Shown here one piece after another: positions 1 through 8,915 of a DNA stretch of 54,985 nt; the first letter of the stretch is position 1; every line of letters starts with the position of its first letter. Source of the DNA: Candidatus Latescibacterota bacterium (GTDB taxonomy: Bacteria; Latescibacterota; UBA2968; UBA8231); contig JAJEIO010000047.1 in assembly GCA_022827835.1 (NCBI GenBank), forward strand, positions 1 to 54,985, given 5' to 3'. Under the pieces are notes generated by a model. It saw only the letters and a list, made by a program, of their open reading frames with translations, was not told where the DNA came from and did no database searches. A program made the translations under genes and the position numbers.

Positions 1-1320
1 TGGAACGTCCGCTGGAAATAGGGCGTCTTTCTTGCTCCATCCGAACCTTCCATAAGACCGATGCGGACCAACAGATCACCGTTCGGCAGGTGTTCGCATT
101 GGGCGTATTCGTCCTGATCGGTCGCTTGGATTTCGGCCTCGCGGGTAATCCACGCGTAGTATTTGCTGACGAATTTAGGCAATGCATCTCGTCTCGATTT
201 GAGGGCCTTGGTAAGCGCTTCCCCAACGGGCTTGTAATACGGCCGTGGGAGCCTCCGCACGGCATCCTCAATGACCGGGTCTGGGAGGTCTCTGCGGAAC
301 GCCGTTACCACCGAATCCCATGCCGTCTTATTGAGTTCGACTAGAAACTCGCGATCCATCTCCCACCCAGTAGTCGATAAACCCACCAGACTCGGATAGG
401 TGTCGTTGAATTCGATTTGCCTAGGGAGCCCTCTACGCGCCACGGCCATGGCAAACCCGTCGAAGTCGATAAAAGCTTGGTCGCGATCCTCCGGTATTGG
501 AACCCAGATATAACAATCGCCAGCGGGGAACCGCGCCCATCGCCACTGGCCGTAATGGCGATCCTTGTCGCCAATGAGGAAGTCCATCAGTTTAGCCTTC
601 AGGTAGGCACGGGCATCGACGCGGTTGCAGGGCGTTTTCTCCAAGCGCTTCCACAACTTCTCCGTGCCGCTGATCTTGCGGGAACCAGCAAAGCCGGGGG
701 TATCGTCTGGCCCTTCGGAAGGATGTTCCTGCAGCATTCCTATAAGGCCGGCAAATTCCTCTCGGTACTCCCCCAGCCTAAGATCGTCTGGAATGACTAC
801 GAGCGTGTGCTTGGAATGGAGGATACCGGTGGCCTCCATCAGCGGATCGACGACGAGCCCCGCTGTTGGTAGAAGCGCACTGATCATGTCCTGCAGGACA
901 TCGTCCACGACCGTATTCTTGAGTTCGTCCCAGATTCTCTTGGTAGGATCTTTATCTAGGGAACGAACCGTATATCGGCGGCCATCTTCTCCCGTAAAGT
1001 GAAGAGAAATGGACTGTCCGAATCCGCCAGTACGCAACGGTGTCAAGCCACCGCCTACGCGGTTGAGATCGAGGACCGCAACCTCGATGGGGGTGGTCCA
1101 TAGATCCCGGTAATCGCTGCCGTAGAACCAGCGTTTGAACCCGCCGGCGCGGAACCGTTCCCCTGGAACCACCACGTGGGTCTTGGCACCCGGCGGAGGA
1201 ATAGATCGGTGAATTTTGTGTCCTGGAGCAGGTAGATTCTCCTGAGGGGTCGATTCTGTCGAAACCAAAAGAGCGAGTACCAACGAAAGTAAAACAGCGT
1301 TGCGCTTGGGAAATATCATT
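1..1320 (-). CDS. Secreted LRTGG / GDxDRH-motif protein, C-terminus cut by window edge
   Basis: The minus strand is open for 440 codons from an ATG at 1320 to the window edge, so the C-terminus is missing. GGAGG about 7 nt upstream supports the start. Residues 1-22 look like a signal peptide (KRN, then a Leu/Val run). Visible motifs are LRTGG (95-99), a VRSLDKDP stretch (118-125), GDKDRHYGQWRW (250-261) and PIPEDRDQAF (274-283). I recognise this set from Bacteroidota-type proteins in which such a domain lies beside a calcineurin-like phosphoesterase or precedes an outer-membrane beta-barrel. The GDxDRH and DRD motifs also recall HipA/Fam20-like kinase folds, but kinase activity is a guess. 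It lies about 100 nt downstream of the RND gene and is probably last or near-last in the operon. Codon use is less GC-rich than in the genes further upstream in the operon. Confidence 0.8.
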
Positions 1321-1425
1321 CAGAGACCTCCGGTAACGTCGTCTTCGGTTTGAGCACACCAGATTTTGTCGTGCTCCGCAACCTGAATATGGCCGATGAG
1401 TACGCCGATTCAAATACAGACCACA

Positions 1426-3702
1426 TCAAGGGTTTTCAGACAGCTTCTTAGGGGCCTTTCTCTCTTTTAATAGAAAACTCGCCAGCACGGGTAAAAGCAT
1501 CAGATCGGTTATTAGAGCCATGCCCACCGCTGCAGCAGTGAGGAGTCCGGCAAGAGCAATGCTGCTTACTTGTGCGAACCCCATGACCCCAAAACCTATG
1601 ATCAAAATAATACTAGTCGCCATTAAGGTCGCTCCGGTATGGCCGATGGTATTCTTTAAGCTCGTTTCGATTTCTTTACCTTCCTTTAAGTTCTGTTTTA
1701 GATGATAAAGAAGGTGTAAGGTATCATCCACAATAATTCCTAAAATGCTAGGAGCAATAGTCACTGTTGCCACGTCGAGAAAAATGTTGAAATATCCCAT
1801 AATCGCCATAACTCCTCCTAGAGGAATAATATTAACGATCAAGGATATGATTAACATTCGATAAGAGCGTAAAAGAAGGGCTATAAAAATTGAAATACAT
1901 ATTAATGCTATAACAATTGATGTAACCTGATCTCTGATAAGATTTGATATAAGTATGCTGTACAGGGGTAGATAGCCAGTTTTTTTTATTTCGCCAAAAT
2001 CATCTATATGAGATTGTGCAATTTTTTTGATTACATCACCTAAATCCGCAAGATTACGCGCACTGCTCATGGGGACCATACAGGTAAAACGAACAGTCCT
2101 GTTTTCTGCATTGACTAATGTTTTGGTAACATCTAACTTTTCCAATGATGTTATAATATTTTCTACTTGTAAAACCATTTCTGTAGAGTTGAGAATATCA
2201 TTGTCTTCATTCCAATCTGATTGAAGACCATAGTTTTCAAACACAATGTTGGCAATCGAATAAACCGCATCGGTTCTTGTATTTGCTTTTATGTCTTCTT
2301 GCGCCTTGACTAGTAATTGCAAAAATTCCAAGTCCTGCCATTTTTTGCCTTCTTTTAGTTCGCAAACAAATTCCAAGGGCAGATAATTACCAGATTTGTT
2401 CTCAATTTTATCACTGTGTACTCGAAACTTATGGTCTTCAGGTAGGAATTTGATGCTGTAGGTGTCCACTGTAATTTTGGTAATGCCATAGATACATACA
2501 AGTGCAAATCCTATGGCGATAATAACAACGATAATATTTCTCTTAAAAGCCCATTTCATCAATGAAAGTGCTGGGTTGGCGGAAACATTAAACGACTTTT
2601 TTTGGACATTTTTTAGTACAATGGTAGTGCCTACTGCACTAAAGATAAAGGCCATAACCACACTGTATGCTGCAAAAATTCCGTAGTCCCTAGTAATAGC
2701 CATCTCCGCAGATGCCAACGACAAGAAGCCGCCAGCGGTGGTTAAGGCATTGAACAAACATGGCTTGAGGACGATTAAGAAGCCTTTCCATCTAGAATTG
2801 AGGCTATCTCCTTCCTTTTTCGTATGCCAAGCAATAAACCTAGAATAGTGCATGATATTCGCCACGCACATTATCAAAACCAATGGCGGCAACGCCATGG
2901 AGATCATAGTGATCGGTCGGTTGCACAAAGCCATGGTAGCAAATAAGGTTAAGGTCGCCAACAAAATTGAAAACAGGGCTGCCAAAACCCAACGCCAGCT
3001 TTTGCTCAATACAAAAACCACTATTAATATCAATAAATAAGAAATTGGCAAAAATATTCCCGATTCGGAGATAATAGACTCATTGAGGGCATTGATAATA
3101 ATACCTACTCCGCCGTGGAACACTTCTTTAGGTGCCTGTATAGCTGAAGAGCAGATCGAATCCACTTGATTTATGATAGATCGCCGTTGCGAATCGATAT
3201 TTTCTAGTGTATCTAGCCAAGTGTACACTCTAAACGCATTCTGTTCTTCATTGATAAACCGTGAGGCCATAGCAGAATTGTTTACCGTATTTGTCACCGT
3301 GGTTAATAAATCTGTAGCCTCAAGAAGATTATCAGCAAAAGGATTTGGGGCAGCGTTTAAAGAAATTTTCGCGTACTCTGTCAGGCTTAAAACCTGATAG
3401 ACTCCCTCAATAGAGGCAAAGCATGAGGTAAGGTCTTCTAATTCTTTTAGATCCTTCTCCGTCAACATAGATTGTTCACTGGAAATTACCGTGACAATCA
3501 CCTCATCATTTCCAAATTCTTCTAAAAATGATTTATATCTTTGTAGTGCTGGGTCGTTTTCTACAAACCAAATATCAAAAGAGTTATCGATTTTTAGCCC
3601 CGGCAATTTAACTGATAGAGCGCCGACGCTAAGGAGAACCAATAGCAACAGTAAATATCGATATTTATAAGATGTCATTGAATTTGATGATCTAATTCTC
3701 AT
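1426..3702 (-). CDS. RND/MMPL-family exporter (COG1033-like), AT-rich
   Basis: A 758-residue integral membrane protein. It has an N-terminal TM helix after a short basic stretch, a large periplasmic loop (about 45-205), a block of about five TM helices (about 210-365), a second TM helix (about 390-410), a second large loop (about 415-580) and a last block of five TM helices with the IIVDDTLHLLYHL signature near 665. This two-lobe pattern and length fit the RND exporter/MMPL family, which exports lipids and other hydrophobic compounds. The gene starts 37 nt after the upstream membrane kinase gene. Its base composition (about 40% GC, many AAA/ATT/TTT codons) contrasts sharply with the roughly 62% GC gene upstream, and the shift occurs almost exactly at the start codon. 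That suggests separate acquisition. Substrate is unknown; context suggests a lipid. Confidence 0.88.
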   Translation of the reverse strand: MRIRSSNSMTSYKYRYLLLLLVLLSVGALSVKLPGLKIDNSFDIWFVENDPALQRYKSFLEEFGNDEVIVTVISSEQSMLTEKDLKELEDLTSCFASIEGVYQVLSLTEYAKISLNAAPNPFADNLLEATDLLTTVTNTVNNSAMASRFINEEQNAFRVYTWLDTLENIDSQRRSIINQVDSICSSAIQAPKEVFHGGVGIIINALNESIISESGIFLPISYLLILIVVFVLSKSWRWVLAALFSILLATLTLFATMALCNRPITMISMALPPLVLIMCVANIMHYSRFIAWHTKKEGDSLNSRWKGFLIVLKPCLFNALTTAGGFLSLASAEMAITRDYGIFAAYSVVMAFIFSAVGTTIVLKNVQKKSFNVSANPALSLMKWAFKRNIIVVIIAIGFALVCIYGITKITVDTYSIKFLPEDHKFRVHSDKIENKSGNYLPLEFVCELKEGKKWQDLEFLQLLVKAQEDIKANTRTDAVYSIANIVFENYGLQSDWNEDNDILNSTEMVLQVENIITSLEKLDVTKTLVNAENRTVRFTCMVPMSSARNLADLGDVIKKIAQSHIDDFGEIKKTGYLPLYSILISNLIRDQVTSIVIALICISIFIALLLRSYRMLIISLIVNIIPLGGVMAIMGYFNIFLDVATVTIAPSILGIIVDDTLHLLYHLKQNLKEGKEIETSLKNTIGHTGATLMATSIILIIGFGVMGFAQVSSIALAGLLTAAAVGMALITDLMLLPVLASFLLKERKAPKKLSENP

Positions 3703-3739
3703 GGGCTCTTCGTGCCGCCGAAGCCGGGCGACCCTCTCC

Positions 3740-5113
3740 CTAGATCAGCCAACGCAACCCCGCCACTACGGACGCCACGGTGCCGAGGGTGGCGAAGGTG
3801 GGATTGATCGCAGGCTCGCGCATGGGAGGACCGTAGATTCGCGGCACCAGCAGGTAGAAGATCATTGCCACCAGACTCGTGGCCAATAGACCGAGACCGA
3901 GGTCGCTCAAGAGACCGGGGACATCCGGTCCGGAGGCGTTGGACGCCCCGTCCGCGAGACCGCCGGCGAAAGCAATGAGCAGGGTTGGGCATTGAATGAG
4001 GAGCCAGCCGAGCCCTATGTCGCCGAGCAGGCGTAGCGAACGTGGTCCACGGTCCGGCTGGTGGCCAAACCGTGCGACCCCATACAGGGTGAGCTGGGCG
4101 GCGAAGGAGCCAGTGAAGGGGACGAGGAGCCACCCCTTACCGGTGATGGAGTAGGCGAACAGCCAGCCTAGCCCGGCGGCCGCAGACGCGAGCATGGCGT
4201 ACACCGTGTGTGGACGATCTTCAGTGGAGCGCGGCCAGACCAGGGTCACGGTGAGGAAGAAGACCACCGGTCCGAGAAGCCACAGCCAACCGCCCAGCGT
4301 GAAGGCGGTGTAGCCGAAGAGCGCGCACCCGAAGAGCGCGCTGTCGTCGAGCTTCCTGCGATGCCGCCAGACCAGTGCAAAGGCCGTCAGAAGCACGGCA
4401 ACTAGCAGGTGAAAGAGGAGAAGCTCGGTGTCTGCACTCAGATAGAGGCGTAGAAAAGCGTGGGCACCAAGGGGGATGAAGAGGTTGTCCAGCCCACGCC
4501 ACGCCACACATTCGAGCATCATGACGAGGAATGCGAGTATCGTCGCGATGAGAACGGCCTCGGCGCGTCCCGTGTCGGTCAGGAGCAGAAGAGGGAGGTG
4601 AGCGCTGAAGAAGGCCACCATGAAGAATGCGAGAGAACCCTCGAGGCTCTTGTGGCCTTCCGAAGTCCGGTATTGCGATAACCCATAGCGAACGCCTACC
4701 AGGGCCGCGACGGCGTCCGCCAGCGCCAACATGAGGATAGGAACGACGTAAAGCAGCCAGTCGCCGCGACTGAGGAGGAAGAGGAGAGTGACGGCGGTCG
4801 GGAAGTAGATTTCACCGAGGCTGTCTCGCCCGACTCCGCCCACTACTGTTCCGATGCCGCTGCGCAGGCGGCGACTCGCGCGCGTCGCCACCATGGTGCC
4901 GCAGGCGAGGATTGCCAGCACGATCACCGGCCAAGCGCGGTCGAAGACCCAGGGCAACGTAAGGACGACCAGCCCCATACCGACGTGGACCCCCTTGCGC
5001 AGGAGCTCGGGATGGAGACGGCTTCTCTTCTCTATCGCCTTGAGACCAACCAGGAGAATCGCCAACGTGGCGAGGAGGGCCGCCATGGCGAGGAGGGTGG
5101 CGGTGAGCGTCAT
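3740..5113 (-). CDS. Polytopic membrane kinase: SEC59/VTE5-like half plus DUF92/VTE6-like half
   Basis: 457 residues, almost entirely hydrophobic segments. The N-terminal half carries the dolichol/phytol-kinase signature: RKGVHVGMGL (about 39-48), ADAVAALVGVRYG (about 132-144) and EGHKSLEGSLAFF (about 151-163). This family phosphorylates polyprenols or phytol using CTP. The C-terminal half (about 245-457) starts DDSALFGCALFGYTAFTLGG and continues with several TM helices, resembling a divergent DUF92/TMEM19 domain; the plant and cyanobacterial member VTE6 is phytyl-phosphate kinase. If both assignments hold, one protein could turn a prenyl alcohol into its diphosphate. The N-terminal call is firm and the C-terminal one tentative. 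The ATG at 5113 overlaps the stop of the DUF3419 gene by 4 nt, so translation is probably coupled. Confidence 0.8.
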   Translation of the reverse strand: MTLTATLLAMAALLATLAILLVGLKAIEKRSRLHPELLRKGVHVGMGLVVLTLPWVFDRAWPVIVLAILACGTMVATRASRRLRSGIGTVVGGVGRDSLGEIYFPTAVTLLFLLSRGDWLLYVVPILMLALADAVAALVGVRYGLSQYRTSEGHKSLEGSLAFFMVAFFSAHLPLLLLTDTGRAEAVLIATILAFLVMMLECVAWRGLDNLFIPLGAHAFLRLYLSADTELLLFHLLVAVLLTAFALVWRHRRKLDDSALFGCALFGYTAFTLGGWLWLLGPVVFFLTVTLVWPRSTEDRPHTVYAMLASAAAGLGWLFAYSITGKGWLLVPFTGSFAAQLTLYGVARFGHQPDRGPRSLRLLGDIGLGWLLIQCPTLLIAFAGGLADGASNASGPDVPGLLSDLGLGLLATSLVAMIFYLLVPRIYGPPMREPAINPTFATLGTVASVVAGLRWLI

Positions 5114-6210
5114 ATCGCCACCGTCTCAACGACGAACCGGCTGTAGAAGAACGCCTTGTCTTGGCGGTGAAGCCGCTCGGCAAGCTCGCAGCTCGGCGCG
5201 AGAGCGTGGGCCAACTCCGGTGGCCGGCTGCGCGGCACCAGCATGTTCCAGTAGGCGAATCGGGCCCCCTTGCGGGCGCGTCCGACCAGGATGGCGAGCA
5301 ACCGGTGAAAGCTCTCATCTGACATGTATTCGAAGATGTCGCTCAGGTTGAAGCGATTGAAGTGAAGCTCGGGTAACGATGTGAGGAGGTCTTCTATCGA
5401 CATGGGGTGCCATTCGAGTCGGTTCAGGTTCTTTCTGATGGCGTCGAAGTTCTCCTTGCGCAGAGCGTGGGGTAACGCGGTCGTGTGGCGGCCGGTGAGG
5501 ATCCATTGGAGGTAGGGGTTGGCCGCAGGGTCGAGTTCGGTGACAGCATACTTGGCGCGCGACAGGATGCGTTCTGCCACCGAGCCCTCCACGTAACGGA
5601 AAAAAGCCGGATCGCGTCCCAGCTTGCCCATCACGAAACGGGAGCAGAAGAGCCGAAAGAGGAGACGCCAACGCCGGTTGTCCCAGCTCTCGGCATAGAA
5701 ACGGCGGAGTTCTTCCGGCGCGCCGCCGGCCAGGAGTTGGTTGACTCGATGCCGGGGATGGATCCACGGCAGTACCTTGTTGCGAAAAGTGGCGAAGTAA
5801 CGCTCAAACTTGCCGGCACCGCCGATGCCTGCCCGAATGAGCTCCGGGCGGGCGTCCCAGAAGTCTCGAGCCTCGGTTTCGAGAGCGCGACGGCAGCGTT
5901 TGTAGAGAGCTTCTCGATCGGCGCATTCTCGTGAGCCGACGAGTTGCAGGAGTTCGTCGTGCTCAAGCACGCGGTAGGCCGCGACGCGCAACGCGAGACA
6001 CGCGAGCTGCGCCGGGTTCATGTCGACGGCAATCACGCGCGCCGGGCCGCGGGACAGGAGTGAGATAGAGTTGTCCCCCGCCGAAGCGATCGACAGACAG
6101 ACATCCCCTTCGCCAACCTCAAGCGCCTCCAGGAGAACGTCGGCGTCCTCCCAGCATTGCGCGTAGCGGATGAACGAGAAATCGGCGCGCGCCGCGGCCT
6201 CCGTGCTCAT
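5110..6210 (-). CDS. DUF3419 / BtaA-like SAM-dependent 3-amino-3-carboxypropyl transferase
   Basis: 366 residues from the ATG at 6210, which overlaps the upstream stop by 4 nt (ATGA). A longer in-frame ORF to 6438 exists but its extra N-terminus is arginine-rich shadow of the upstream gene. The protein opens with FSFIRYAQCWEDADVLLEAL, has a SAM-binding-like stretch (SIASAGDNSISLL, then VIAVDMNPAQL), and continues with a long helical middle and a SDIFEYMSD motif. This matches the DUF3419 family, whose characterised member BtaA transfers the 3-amino-3-carboxypropyl group of SAM to diacylglycerol in betaine-lipid synthesis. No BtaB-type N-methyltransferase is beside it, so the product may be unmethylated or the acceptor different. 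Neighbours (prenyltransferase, lipid kinase) point to a membrane-lipid role. Confidence 0.85.
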   Translation of the reverse strand: MSTEAAARADFSFIRYAQCWEDADVLLEALEVGEGDVCLSIASAGDNSISLLSRGPARVIAVDMNPAQLACLALRVAAYRVLEHDELLQLVGSRECADREALYKRCRRALETEARDFWDARPELIRAGIGGAGKFERYFATFRNKVLPWIHPRHRVNQLLAGGAPEELRRFYAESWDNRRWRLLFRLFCSRFVMGKLGRDPAFFRYVEGSVAERILSRAKYAVTELDPAANPYLQWILTGRHTTALPHALRKENFDAIRKNLNRLEWHPMSIEDLLTSLPELHFNRFNLSDIFEYMSDESFHRLLAILVGRARKGARFAYWNMLVPRSRPPELAHALAPSCELAERLHRQDKAFFYSRFVVETVAI

Positions 6211-8915
6211 GGATGGGCTCCCTGCTTCGGGCTGGCTGCAGGTTGAGGAGCGTCCAGGCTCACGGTGCCGCGCGCACCGTCCATCTCGATCCAACGGCCA
6301 CTCTCGATCCGGGTGGTGAGGCCGGCGATCGAGACGATGGCGGGAATCCCCATCTCGCGGGCCACGATCGCCGAGTGTGAGAGCAGGCTGCCGCGCTCGA
6401 CCAGAATGCCGGCGGCGGCCGGGAATAGCATGATCCATCCCGGGTCAGTGCGCTCCGCAACCAGAATCTCCCCCTGTTGCAACTCGGCCCCGCGCGGGTC
6501 GCGGATCACGCGCGCCCGGCCCCACACGACTCCTGGGCAACAACCGAGGCCACGGAGTGCGTATTCTCCCCCGGTGTCACCTTGCTCGCCCGTCCTCAAG
6601 TCACCCCCTGCGCAACTGTTGGCAATGTAGGGAACGCCGAAGGTCTCGAAGCGGTCGGCCGGAGCTTCGAGTTCTGCGTAGTGCTCGAAGGCACGGCGGC
6701 GAACGCTAGCGAGACCACGCAGATCGTCACATGGCGCGGCCCCTTCGACGTACGCCAGGATTTCGTCGCTCTCGAGGTAGAAGACGTCACGCGGATCGTC
6801 GAGGACTCCCTCAGCGAACAGTCTGCGCCCGACCTCGAGGAAGATCCTGCGCACGCGACCGAAGAGGCGGGTACGCTCGAATCGCAGATTCTCCCGATCC
6901 CGCACCCGCCGGCGGGCATTGCGCAATACCCAGGCAAAGATGGCGCGGCGTACGAGGCGTCGCGCAAGGGCCCTCCGCACCCTCTCTTCCGCCGTCTGCC
7001 GCACGGCCGACTGATGACCGACATCAAACGTCTGACCGCGCGCGAGTCGGGCAGCGGCGTGCCCGATCGAGCGTAGCAGCGGCTCCGGATCGTCGAAGAG
7101 AGTGGTCGACTCGAGCTTGAGCTCGTCGAGGCAACGATCGCCAAAGGTGGCGAGATGGTCGTCGTAGAGTCGTGCCAACTCCTCATGCCGACGCAAGGCC
7201 TGTTCGGCCGCCGTGGCCGCTCCGTGGCAGAGGACCTCGGTCAGTTCCGAATGGCGCGCTGCGACGGTAGCCATCTCGACGATGCGCTTTGCGGGTTCGG
7301 CACTGATCATGCCCCCTTGGTCGCACATCAGATCGTTGTGCAGAGATCCCTGTTCATCCTCCTCGCCTGGGCACCACTTGGCCGTGAGGCGGCCCAGAAT
7401 GCCGAAGAAAACCATGGCGAAGAAGTCGTTGATCAACGGCGCGTCCCAGCGCGTCACAAGACTCGACTCTAGGGCACGATAGTAGGCGACTAGCTGGTCG
7501 AGTCGCCTTGCATCGAGTGGTGGATCCTGAGGAGCAAGCGCACGGTTCAGCCGATCTTCGAACCGGGCTATCATACGGGGCAACCGCATGTGGTTGACGA
7601 CCATACCCGCGACGGTGCGGCCTAGCCGGAGCTGATCGAGGAGACGCTCTGACCGGGAAGCGCCGGATGCGGCGGCGGTGATCCCATCCGGAAGCCGCTC
7701 CCGCACGCCCATCATCTGTTCCATGAAACGACGGTTGAAGGTGTAGCCCGGGAGCAGCGCGATGACGCGGTACCAGTTGAGTAGGTTGTAGTAGACGCGG
7801 CCGCGCACCAACCCGAGCATGCGGCGAAAGGTGAGATCGTTGGCGGCGATCTGGCTCTTGGTCACCCCCAGGAGGCGACAGAACTCGCGGTAGACCCCCT
7901 CGTAGGCTTGAAGAGCGAAGCTGAAGGTCAAGGGGGTAGTGATCCCGCTGTAGCTTTCTACGATGTTCGAATTATCCCAGATGGCGTGGATCCCATCGGG
8001 ATCGGGTGTCGCGGCCAAGGAGGTGATCGGCCGCGATTGGAGGAGGAAGATCTCTCTGCCGCGCATCGCCCATTCGATGTCCTGCGGCCGCCCGAAGTGC
8101 CGCTCGGCGCGGCGGGCGAACTCCGCGATGCGCGCAGCCTCCCCGCCGGTGAGCGCCGGTTGCGAGGCTGCGGGCTCCGCGATCTCCTGCGCCGCGAAGC
8201 CTTCCGAACTGTCCGAGGACGGCCGGTGCGCTAGGCTCTTGGCTACAATGTCCCGCTCGAGGATTGTTCCGTCGAAGTGGACGCGATAGGTATCGGCGTC
8301 GGCATCTCCACCGACCAGTGCCGTTCCCAGACCGTAGAGTGCCGACACCACCGCCACCGAGCGACGTCCCGTCACCGGGTCGGCGCTGAAGGCGACTCCG
8401 GCGGTCTCGCTGTCGACCATCGCCTGCACCAGCACGGCCGGAGCTTGCGGCAGCCCTTCGAGGTTGTGCTCCCGGCGGTAGGCGAGGAGGCGTTCGCTGA
8501 AACCGGATCGCCATACGTCGGTGATCCGAGCCGGCAGGCGCTTCCGGGTAACGGACAGATAACTCTCGAACTGGCCGGCAAAGGAGTGCTCGACTCCATC
8601 CTCCTGTGCGCCGGACGAGCGCACCGCGACGAAGCGAGTATCGCGACCCAGCGTTGCGAAGCGCTCCTCTACTTCCTCCAAGACTTGGGGCGCTGGCAAG
8701 ACTCGGTCGAAGAACTCCTGAAGCGCTTCCTGTCCTTCCGCCTGGAGCAGGGCGCGGCGCTGGGCCGACGAGAGACTGGCTTTGAAGGCGGCGGGCGTGA
8801 TTACGAACCAAGCGGGGATCTTCAGCCCCGTGTCGGCGAGTGAGGAGAGAGCCGCCGCCTTGCCTCCCATGCGGCTGAGGTCGACACCGTCCGCAAACGA
8901 GAGAACGAAGGTCAT
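6207..8915 (-). CDS. PEP synthase / rifampin-phosphotransferase-like dikinase
   Basis: 902 residues from the ATG at 8915, which overlaps the UbiA stop by 4 nt; the longer ORF to 9185 only reads through the neighbouring gene. Residues 1-330 form a pyruvate phosphate dikinase-type ATP-binding domain (GGKAAALS near 17-24, FVAVRSSGAQED near 96-107, DIEWAMRGREIFLLQSRPIT near 310-330). The middle is a long helical region. The C-terminal swivelling domain has the phospho-histidine motif LLSHSAIVAREMGIPAIV with His at about 847. The C-terminal PEP-binding TIM barrel of true PEP synthases is absent. The order ATP-grasp, unknown middle, His domain is that of rifampin phosphotransferase, where the middle domain binds the acceptor. 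I infer an ATP-dependent phosphotransferase acting on a pathway intermediate; the acceptor is unknown. Confidence 0.85.
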   Translation of the reverse strand: MTFVLSFADGVDLSRMGGKAAALSSLADTGLKIPAWFVITPAAFKASLSSAQRRALLQAEGQEALQEFFDRVLPAPQVLEEVEERFATLGRDTRFVAVRSSGAQEDGVEHSFAGQFESYLSVTRKRLPARITDVWRSGFSERLLAYRREHNLEGLPQAPAVLVQAMVDSETAGVAFSADPVTGRRSVAVVSALYGLGTALVGGDADADTYRVHFDGTILERDIVAKSLAHRPSSDSSEGFAAQEIAEPAASQPALTGGEAARIAEFARRAERHFGRPQDIEWAMRGREIFLLQSRPITSLAATPDPDGIHAIWDNSNIVESYSGITTPLTFSFALQAYEGVYREFCRLLGVTKSQIAANDLTFRRMLGLVRGRVYYNLLNWYRVIALLPGYTFNRRFMEQMMGVRERLPDGITAAASGASRSERLLDQLRLGRTVAGMVVNHMRLPRMIARFEDRLNRALAPQDPPLDARRLDQLVAYYRALESSLVTRWDAPLINDFFAMVFFGILGRLTAKWCPGEEDEQGSLHNDLMCDQGGMISAEPAKRIVEMATVAARHSELTEVLCHGAATAAEQALRRHEELARLYDDHLATFGDRCLDELKLESTTLFDDPEPLLRSIGHAAARLARGQTFDVGHQSAVRQTAEERVRRALARRLVRRAIFAWVLRNARRRVRDRENLRFERTRLFGRVRRIFLEVGRRLFAEGVLDDPRDVFYLESDEILAYVEGAAPCDDLRGLASVRRRAFEHYAELEAPADRFETFGVPYIANSCAGGDLRTGEQGDTGGEYALRGLGCCPGVVWGRARVIRDPRGAELQQGEILVAERTDPGWIMLFPAAAGILVERGSLLSHSAIVAREMGIPAIVSIAGLTTRIESGRWIEMDGARGTVSLDAPQPAASPKQGAHP

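Noticed and set aside
5110..6438. DUF3419 protein with a 76-aa N-terminal extension
   Set aside because: The extra part is a shadow of the dikinase gene; the ATGA overlap at 6207-6210 gives the real start.
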